Positions 56,154 to 64,000 of a stretch of 64,000 nt of DNA are shown one piece after another. This DNA comes from Rhyacophila brunnea (lineage: Eukaryota; Arthropoda; Insecta; Trichoptera; Rhyacophilidae), in contig JAGYXB010000965.1 in assembly GCA_022495005.1 (NCBI GenBank), positions 186,001 to 250,000 on the forward strand, given 5' to 3'. A program made the position numbers and the translations under genes. The notes beneath the pieces were generated by a model. That model was not told the origin of the DNA and searched no databases. It saw nothing but the letters and a program-made list of their open reading frames with translations. The stretch's first letter is position 1; every line of letters begins with the position of its first letter.

Positions 56154-59100
56154 CTAACCTAAAATTTTCCCGGCTATCGCAGCTTCCCGTCTCGCCCTCC
56201 GCTTCAGGAAGTGAGGCATCATGGCCCACAGGCTCGCCCCGATCACGGAGATCACCCCCAAGCAAGTCAGCAGGATGCTGTACGACCCCGTTCTCTCCAC
56301 CCACAATCCGCAGATCGGGGGCCCGATCAATTGTAGCACGCCGTTTACAAACAAACTGATGCCGTAGGTGGACGTTAGTCTGTCTTCGCCGAGCATTTCC
56401 GCCATTATAATCGCGGTTACGCCGACGTATACGCCTGATGCTAATCCGAAGCATCCGCAACACGCCCCTATCATAGCGTACGACGAAGCGACCGGTAAGA
56501 TAGCGAGGGCAAACCCGGAGAAGAATAATCCGCCTACGAAATACAACGGTTTCGGCAGAAGACCGGTATCCGAAAGAGCCGAGCCCCCGATTCTACCTAC
56601 GAGATCCAAAGCCGAAACGATCGACAATAGATACGCAGACAGACTCTTATCGAAGCCTAAATTAATAGCGTACGACGGTAAAAGAATTATAAAATTCGTA
56701 TACGTAATAGCGTTTGTGCAATTTGAAATCAAAATAATCAGATAGATCGGATTTTTTAACAGCGACGTGTCGAAGTATTTGTTGCGTTCTTTAGTACGTT
56801 TTTCACCGTCATCTTTTGGCGGGTCAGTTTTACGCAGACCGCAACATGACGTTACCGGTTGGAAAGTTTCTTTGAGGGATTGCAGCGTCAATTGCGATGC
56901 GAATTCATCGGGGCGGTTGAACGCGCTCAAAGTCGATCCGTGGAAAGGCGTCGACATGTACTGAAAACTGCTAGTGCTGGGGCTTCGCCGCGGCGTCTTC
57001 GGTACACCTTGAATCATCGGCCTTCGAGTGTTTAACATGCTCTGAGCCGGAGCCGATGCTTTTCTTCTGCGTTCCGCCGCGGCTTGCATGACTACCGCCG
57101 AAGCTGATCTCGCGAATCCGAAAGACGGTGTCGATTCGACAGAATTCATCCCTGACTTATTAATAACCGGAGAATCAATCAACGATCTAACGTTGGCGTT
57201 GGAATTAGATTTTAGATCAGCGTTATGCAGTTTCAATGCCATAGCTGAATCGGCATTACTAAAAGTACGCAACGGCGTAGCTTGATCCATGTTTGACTCC
57301 CCACTTAACCCTGTAGAATCGTCTTCATCGAAAGAATCAACGTTTGGACTAATTTTCAATGTTAAATTATCGACGTTTATATTTTTCTTCAACCCCGGTT
57401 CGCCGGCGTTTAAATTATTTTTTAACATGACGTTATCATCTATGTCATTCTTTGCGGTGACTCCGACTGCGTTGTTCATCCTCTGTTCGTCCTCCTCGAT
57501 TTCGTCTTCTTCGTTGTAGCAGATTGCCCCGTTGACGCGGGAGTCGCCGTCGCCCGTGGTGTAAAATGCCGACGGGTCGTAATCCGCGTAGCCGTCTTCC
57601 TGATCGTCTTGGTCGATCGGCACCCGCTTCATGTGATCTTCGACGGGCTGGAAGAATATGGCCGCCACCCACACGTTCAACGTCAGACCGCCCAAGATGA
57701 GGACAGAGCCTCTGGAAAGAAAAATAACCAAATATATATGTAAATAGGTGTAGCTATAAGTCGAAACGTAACCCTGACCTCTAGAAACGGCTTCATAAAA
57801 CATCTAATCTGATTCCTTGCTCAACCACGTAAGTATTTTTTATTCATAGGTAAAGGCCTTCGTCCGGTGTGTGAAAATCGCATATTGGGCGGAGGTGTAA
57901 TTAAGATAAATTTAATTTAATTTAAAAAGTAAAAATGATGATGGATGAAAGAGATAATTTTAAGACTAAATATAAGGATTCAAAAATAATAAATTTTACC
58001 GCACTTGCCGGCTACGTCGAAATATCTGCGCGCCTGCGCCGAGGTGGTCCTCGTGATTCGTCAAATCAAAATCATGCGATAAAATTTGGCCAATCACGAG
58101 AGTCCTTTTTGTAGAATGGCGTGGGTACGCGAAGATTAAAAAGAGAAAAAAGGTTAGTAGGACCTGCGACTATAATCGTAAAAACCCAGATATAAATTTG
58201 TGAAACTAAAAATCATAAGAAAATATAAGACCACGTCACGAACACGAAAGACCGAGTTTTATTTATACTCCAACCGTTTAATTTTTTTTTTTTTTTGTGA
58301 ATCCGGGGTTCGACTGACACCTGAGCTAGCCGCCGGAACCCCGGGTATCTCAGTACACTACCCAATTTTATGAATAATTATTCAAGACACATTTAGGCTC
58401 CATCTCAATAGAAGAAGGTTTTTATGAACCCGTAGATCTAAACAAGTAAACGGTGAATTGCCAGCATTTCTCACCTATATCCGTAGGTCTCGAGCAGCAA
58501 TCGCATGACGGGGGGCATGATGATACTGCCCAGCGCGCTTCCGCTCATGCACAGGCCGTTGGCGAGGCCTCGCAACCGCACAAAGTACGACGTCACAATG
58601 TAGATGGTAGGCGGAAACGATAGGCCGGCACCTGTCCCCACCATAACTCCGTAACTGGAAAAAATGAACAAAAGAAATTTAAGTTAATCATCATCAAATA
58701 CCTTGAGGTACACATCGTGAGATGGCATTTTGCTAAGGGAGTACACTATCGAAATGGCAGTGGGGGGGAGGGTGGAGGAAGGCTGTTGAGATTCAACATA
58801 AGTAGTGCATACTAAACTTGTCAGTCATACCTGATTATTTTCATTGAACTTAGAATTCAATTTGCAGATGTGTTGGTTAGTTTTTACAATTCAATTGAAC
58901 CCTGCCAAACCAAACCATAATAGTTTAGGTATGCTATGGGCGATCCAACAAAAATAATGCACACTTTTTCAGTCATACTTATCTGTTTTCGTTTAATTAA
59001 GAATACATTTCTTGGAAATGATATTGGTTAGTTTTTCCAAGCCATAATAATTATTGATCTATGTAGCTATAAAATAATATCTAAAATTATGTATGGTTTA

Positions 59101-59838
59101 ATGGCTATATTATCTACTATGGGATTAGTCAAGATTCAATTGAACTTTAAAAACCAACAAACACTATGTACACTTTATTCAATTAAAACTACTTAGTTCA
59201 ACAAAAAAAATTATATGTTTGACTGACAAAGATTAGTGTGCACAATTTATGTCGGATTTTAACAACCTACCTCCACCCTTCGCATTGCCAAATGGGATAT
59301 AATAAAAAAAAAAACTAAGACAATACCAATGAAAATCACGTAAAATACACCGGCTTTATCAATACCAATCCATGTTTGAATTCAAATTAATCTGTTCTTT
59401 AGCTACGGATATTGTTACACTATATTGATTTACTTGATACTATATATATAATACTATGATATTATTGTTGGCTAAATAGTTGATAATAGTGGGACCCAGG
59501 TTCGTATTCCGGGTCTGGCAAAAAATTCACATATTGTTTTCCAATGTATGTTTGGACCAAATTAGTGTTGGGCAACTGGCCAACATCCTTTTCTCGTAAA
59601 ACAAAAATCTGTTAATATAACCTCCACTCTTTGAAAACATCGAGAGGAATGTTGACCGGGTACCTGGTATTTTTTTCTAGTTTCATAATATTAAGAGTCG
59701 TCACCGCTAACCTGAAGTATAGATAGGTAACAGAAGATGCCCAACAGCTCATCATCATCCCGACGGCCGCGAAGGTTCCACCGATCACCGTCACGGTCCT
59801 GTACGAGTAACGCACCGACAGAATCGACGATAGAGGAC
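56154..59838 (-). CDS. Monocarboxylate-transporter-like MFS protein, 5' part outside window
   Basis: This is the 3' part of a major-facilitator gene of the SLC16 (monocarboxylate transporter) type, a plasma-membrane carrier predicted to move small organic acids. Three minus-strand exons splice in frame: 59838-59712, 58654-58475 and 57711-56154 (stop 56156-56154). They give about 620 residues. Visible parts in order are the loop after TM1-2 (GPLSSILSVRYSYRTVTVIG), TM3-4 (YLYFSYGVMVGTGAGLSFPP), TM5 with GLANGLCMSGSALGS, TM6 (YGYRGSVLILGGLTLNVWVA), a long acidic cytoplasmic loop of about 270 residues, and TM7-12 (from NPIYLIILISNCTNAITYTN onward to HFLKRRARREA). The substrate is unknown. The first exon, with the usual PDGGWGW motif, was not found up to 64000 and presumably lies beyond. 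Introns contain SINEs and fold-back MITEs. Confidence 0.9.
58758..59287. mobile_element. Fold-back MITE, GAAGGGTGGAG family, with 8-bp duplication
   Basis: The left arm begins CAGTGGGGGGGAGGGTGGAG and the right arm ends CTACCTCCACCCTTCGCATT-G. The flanks CGAAATGG (58750-58757) and CCAAATGG (59288-59295) match at seven of eight positions. Together with CAG..CTG-like ends this points to hAT-driven mobility. It lies inside a transporter intron. Confidence 0.8.
59489..59640 (+). repeat. SINE, partial copy in transporter intron
   Basis: GGGACCCAGGTTCGTATTCC (a diverged B box) is followed by CACATATTGTTTTCCAATG, GGCAACTGGCCAACATCC and AACCTCCACTCTTTG. These are the phrases of the 54.8-kb SINE. The head and last third are missing. 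Confidence 0.65.
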
Positions 59839-59888
59839 CTGTAACATAAATTTAACGTTTATTAAATATATTTTACTGTACGACAGTT

Positions 59889-60026
59889 TCAATGTGTGTG
59901 TGAGTCAGGGTATGGACCTGATAGGTTGAGCAAGTGGCTGACATCCATTTCTCATAAAAAACAAAATCTGTCAATACAATCCTCTACTCCGTGGAGGCCC
60001 ATATGATCCTATGAGGATCGGACATG
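59889..60026 (+). repeat. 5'-truncated SINE with 11-bp target duplication
   Basis: The body GTGAGTCAGGGTATGGACCT to GGATCGGACATG is flanked by perfect copies of GTACGACAGTT (59878-59888 and 60027-60037). It lacks the tRNA-like head. Truncation at the 5' end with a long duplication is the mark of LINE-machinery insertion. Confidence 0.8.
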
Positions 60027-60602
60027 GTACGACAGTTAAAAGGCTTTTTTAATGTCATGGCCCAGTTCGTAATGCATCACTCACAGCCTGCCACAGGGTG
60101 AGAGAAAGAGAAGATGTGAATCTCCGTGCTTTACTTTCAATTGAGGCGTAGATTCCTGTCACAGTCTTTGCAGAGTAGGAGAATATTTGACGATGACTGA
60201 AATGATTGCCCGAAAAGAAGACCTAACGGTATCATTTTCACGACAAATGAAAAATTTAGTATTTATTGACAAGTACTGTTGTTTAATTATTTTCTTCGGC
60301 AAATATAATACGTTTGTTAAAGTTGAAAAATAAGGAGTCTTGTACATCACTGCCAGTTTTCCAAGCCCTTAAAGTCATGAGAACACTAGGATTTTGGATT
60401 GGATGCCGAATACCTGCTTCATAATATTCGACAAATGACACAATATGACAATAACTACTCGGCCGACATTTAAGAAAGAAACACTTCATTGTCATGTGAG
60501 CACACGCGAGCTGACTCGTGCCATCAACAAACAGTGTTGGCACAATTTCATTTAACTTGGCATTTTATAATATTAAAACCAGGCGCACATACAATGATTT
60601 TC

Positions 60603-61006
60603 ATTTGGATTAGGCAGGGTTTAATTGAATTTTAAAAACTAATACCCCGTTTATACGTGCATGGATTTACTGCTGACAGTATGTATTATCGCGACCATAA
60701 CAAGAAAATGCACATTATCGTGCAATTTGCATGACGTATGCGCAGTAGAATCATAGTGGCGAACCTGCCAGAAAAAATACAAATTACTGTACAATGACAA
60801 CAACGTGTCTCTACGCTTGAAGAATGAGATTGGCTAGACAGTCGGCACTATCATTTAAAGATTTTTATCATGATAGTTTTATTTACACACTATTGGTGCC
60901 AGTAAATTCATGCACGTGTACAGGCGCTATAACACCATCTGCAATTTGTATTCTTAGTTAAATGGAAATAATAATAAGATATATAGACCTCCACCCATCG
61001 CCACTG
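60603..61006. mobile_element. Fold-back MITE, GAAGGGTGGAG family, interrupted
   Basis: TTGGATTAGGCAGGGTTTAA up to TAA at 60642 and then CACCATCTGCAATTTGTATT to CCTCCACCCATCGCCACTG at 61006 are the right half of the family. They are split by a younger insertion at 60643-60929. The left arm is missing. Confidence 0.65.
60643..60929. mobile_element. Nested MITE with TAA target duplication
   Basis: It begins TACCCCGTTTATACGTGCAT, and the reverse complement of its right end is TAGCGCCTGTACACGTGCAT. It is flanked by TAA (60640-60642 and 60930-60932). A 3-bp TAA duplication suggests a PIF/Harbinger-type MITE. It is 287 bp, non-coding and inserted in the older fold-back MITE. Confidence 0.7.
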
Positions 61007-61709
61007 CGTTATACGGCAGTTCGCTTTAAAGCCACTAACATATCTCGGCCGTAAAGCGAAAAGTGTATTACATTTTGGCATTATTAGTGAAACGTCTTGA
61101 GAGGAAAGGTGGAGCCCGTTTCGCTGGTTTCTTCTCCAGCATTCCATGTGTGCGTCCAATACTGTGCAGTCTGCATTTTTATTTACCACGTGACCATTCC
61201 ACACCCGTAAAGAGTGTACAACTCTACATTATACTTCGACCACTTTCTTTAACTGTCCGAAAGATTCTTCTAGAGACCCGCCTCTCAAAAGATATGTATT
61301 TTATAACATAACATATGTCAAGAATGGCACGAGAGATGTTTCGGTTTGCTTTGAGATTGTCATATTATTCAGATGCATTTGGAGATCAAGTCCTAGTGAT
61401 TTAAAACCTTACTGAAATGCTTCTGGGAACTACATTACATTGTTATAATTTATTTTTCCTAGGAAGACAAATATAGGTCAAGTATGTCTCCATTTCTTCA
61501 TGTTAAAATGACGTCAGCCATTTTGAATCAAGCACTTTCATAAAATGTCATTTAATTAAGTTCTAATTAGTATTAATTGAATAAAATAATAATTGATACA
61601 ATCAATAAACATTGATAACTTGAGATTTTCTGATTATCTAATCGGTTTATTTATTTAATATATTGCATAACAGTGTATAGTGCAATTTAGACATACTGTC
61701 TTTAAACTT

Positions 61710-61901
61710 GACATCCAAGATGGCTGAGCGACTTACGCGTCGGCTTATAATGTCATGGGTCCATATAGTATGGACCTAATAGGTTAAGCAAATGGCAAAC
61801 ATACATTTCTCATAAAAAAAACAAAAATCTGTTAATACAAACATCCACTCTGTGTAGGCCCATATGATTTTATTAGGATCGGACCATAGTCAAAAGAGAA
61901 A
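61710..61901 (+). repeat. tRNA-derived SINE with 9-bp target duplication
   Basis: The head CATCCAAGATGGCTGAGCGA is followed by the family body GTATGGACCTAATAGGTTAA, CATACATTTCTCATAAAA and GATCGGACCATAG. Perfect TTTAAACTT copies flank it (61701-61709 and 61902-61910). The B box is damaged. Confidence 0.75.
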
Positions 61902-62361
61902 TTTAAACTTTGGATAACCGGGGTGGGTCCTGGCCTCCTGAACCATGCGTCCTTGGCCACACCATGCAATCACTTCCAAGACTCCTGCGTTCAGACGGCC
62001 AAAATGCCCTAAATCCCAATGTGCCCCAATAAAGCGGAATTAACAAGGTCACATTGAGGTTGTAAAGAAAATCTTCAATCGGTACATGTATGCAATTCTT
62101 TTAATCAGATTTCAGAAATGTTTACAGATTTGTAATCCGTAATTATCTGACAGAGATAAAAACAACATAAGTAATTGATAACACAATGATCCTATTATAA
62201 AAATGAGTTATGTAAACACTTAACAAAGTATCGCTTGTTTATCTTTAAGTAAATATAATTAAAATCATATTATATAACAGGTGTTTTTTTTGTTTAGATA
62301 GAACTTATGTTTTGACAGTTTGTCAATCCGAGTACAATGCTCACTTTTTGACATTTATAAT

Positions 62362-62460
62362 CAGTAGTGGCGTGGGGTGGAGGTAGGCTGCGGAGATCTG
62401 ACATACATAGTGCACATCAAACTTTGTCAGTCATACTTATTTGTTTTCATACATAACTTG
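62362..62460. mobile_element. Fold-back MITE, GAAGGGTGGAG family, left end only
   Basis: CAGTAGTGGCGTGGGGTGGA, then GGTAGGCTGCGGAGATCTGA, CATAGTGCACATCAAACTTT and GTCAGTCATACTTATTTG are the left arm. The right arm is absent. Confidence 0.65.
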
Positions 62461-62499
62461 AAAATAGCAACTAGAAAAAATCGCATTTGAAAAAATATG

Positions 62500-62574
62500 A
62501 TACCCAATGGGATTTGAACCTGTATATCTACTGGTATCGCACCAATATGCTTTAACCAATTAAGCAACGGGCTT
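62500..62574 (-). repeat. tRNA-like sequence or tRNA pseudogene
   Basis: On the minus strand GCCCGTTGCTTAATTGGTTA (A-box region) and GGTTCAAATCC (perfect B box) lie at tRNA spacing, and ATTGG..CCAGT can pair as an anticodon stem around TGCGATA. However, the loop lacks the invariant T before the anticodon and the T-stem and acceptor stem pair poorly. It is therefore a pseudogene or SINE head, not a functional tRNA gene. Confidence 0.5.
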
Positions 62575-64000
62575 CCTAGATTGTGGCAAATATAACGTGA
62601 AGCGTGGCTATTTCGATACCTACAATCCTCCCTAGTTCTTTCCTCTTCGTTCCCCTCACCCTGCAATCATTTGACGTTCGTTATTTGTGCGTGCTGCAAG
62701 TTCGTGTAATGTGCTTAAACGTGTTAATAATGAAAAAATGTTGAAAAGTGATAGCAGGAGAATTATAAGTCGTGTTGCCAAGAAGAAAAAAAACAAAATG
62801 AGCTCACTGACCCTACTAATAAAGTTGATGCAATGACAGGTAGATATTCTTTGACATTTCAGTGTTACCTTATAACTAAAAATATCCCGACAGATTGGAA
62901 AAATATTGTTGTCTGGTATTGTATTCGATATTCACATTCTGCACCAAAGTAGGGAGAAAAAGTCTCCTAATACTGGAAATCCTTTCATAATATATCGCAG
63001 CGCCACGACGGCGGCCATGTCACTTCAAGTTATAATTTTCGCAGTCTACTTAATTACGATAACTTCACTTAGGTCCTACATGAAATGATTATCAAATCGC
63101 GTTATTTTTGACAATCGGTTTTTGTGTTTTAAATTACGGAATCATTAATTGCTTCAATTACTAACCGACGCCCTGTTCTCTCCAAATATTTAGTTATAAC
63201 ATCTACTTGAACTTGCTAACAATTTTTAATAAACATTTCTTTTATTCAATGAATAATTGACAAGATTTTAGAATGTAACAAAATACGACGCCCGATCCAT
63301 ATAATCCGTAAAACACAAAAACCGATAGTGCCATACGTCAACCGCAACAATCGACTTATTGAAATCAAAATTTGGCTAAATGTGAAGTCACCGGTTTATG
63401 CTGATAAACCATCAACAATTGACACCATGGAAGCCAACATCGTCTGTGATATTTGCGATATACGACCAGCAAAAGTGACTCTTAATTGGGCCAGAATGCA
63501 CTTCGTCAAGAAAGGTTACGATGGCCATTATGCCCGAAATCATTTTTCAATGTAATGCCATTTATTGATTGTTCAAATAATTGTTTTATTAAAAAAAAAT
63601 ATTTTTTACAATTTCAAGTTCTATAGGGCTCAAAAAAACATCCTTTATATTTTATATATATATGTATGTATTATATGTATAGCCGCTTTATCTTTTTGTC
63701 AAGTGGTTAATTTTCCAGAAAATGATTAATAATGAATTGCAAAATGGGACATTGCTTTTATAATGACATGTTTACTAATATGGAATTATCCGTATTATTA
63801 ACTAAACATAAAATGAAACGTTTCTCAGAGCAGCAGCTGTTAACTTGAATCGGCAGTGTGACATTTAATGGCCGAGATGAGATGCATAGGATGTCACGAA
63901 TTAATCATTTATCGGATGATTAACGGTTAGTAGGTACTAGATGAAACATGTGTACAATTAATATAACCAGAGCATAACAAGCTCCCATTGACACTAATGA
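62575..64000. other. AT-rich terminal region without recognised genes
   Basis: No exon with clear splice sites and known similarity was found. A 75-codon frame at 63328-63555 (with IVCDICDIRPAK) is open but matches no family I know. The missing first exon of the transporter would be expected on the minus strand here or beyond and was not seen. Confidence 0.4.

Noticed and set aside
62500..62574. A functional tRNA gene on the minus strand
   Set aside because: A and B boxes fit, but the acceptor and T stems pair poorly and the anticodon loop lacks the invariant T. It is listed as a tRNA-like repeat instead.
63328..63555. Small gene with CDIC motif near the window end
   Set aside because: The 75-codon frame has no recognised similarity, no clear splice context and no promoter evidence; such lengths occur by chance in this window.
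59838..64000. First exon of the transporter with PDGGWGW motif
   Set aside because: I searched the minus strand by eye for the motif and a matching donor and did not find it; it likely lies outside the window.

Overview
The window is nuclear DNA from an insect. It is AT-rich, with GT-AG introns and dense transposon debris (hAT, pogo/Tigger, PIF/Harbinger, Merlin, DIRS, LINE 3' ends, tRNA-derived SINEs and fold-back MITEs). The order cannot be fixed from sequence alone: a beta-tubulin gene with ten introns, a 20.7 kb first intron and the repeat spectrum would suit several intron-rich orders.

Layout. (1) 588-27287 (+): a complete beta-tubulin gene of 11 exons and 446 residues; exon 1 encodes only 19 residues and is separated from exon 2 by a repeat-filled intron. 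(2) 28679-32018 (+): a structurally complete pogo/Tigger-type DNA transposon with a TA target duplication, terminal and subterminal repeats, and an uninterrupted 755-residue transposase ending in a PHD-like zinc finger. (3) 32057-34923: a deleted hAT element with a perfect 8-bp duplication, then a second hAT-like relic enclosing a palindromic repeat array. (4) 35059-35400 (-): an intact URM1 gene. (5) 36501-40843 (+): a DIRS-type tyrosine-recombinase retrotransposon with inverted terminal repeats and a recognisable internal complementary region, but broken reading frames. (6) 41063-48697 (+): the most interesting locus. Three short in-frame exons rich in sumoylation-type motifs can splice in the same phase to either of two transposon-derived terminal exons: a BESS-like tail beside a dead Harbinger transposase, or a Merlin (IS1595/ISXO2-like) transposase domain that has apparently lost two of its three catalytic acids. 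This resembles a domesticated host-transposase fusion gene. (7) 48.8-56 kb: LINE ends, two hAT derivatives with perfect 8-bp duplications, and MITEs. (8) 56154-59838 (-): the 3' part of a monocarboxylate-transporter-like MFS gene (three exons, N-terminal exon not in the window), with its introns and upstream DNA full of SINEs and fold-back MITEs. From about 62.6 kb to the end nothing coding was recognised.

The ordinary host genes are thus beta-tubulin (cytoskeleton), URM1 (tRNA thiolation and protein urmylation) and an MFS transporter. They are not functionally linked; most of the remaining structure is transposon biology.
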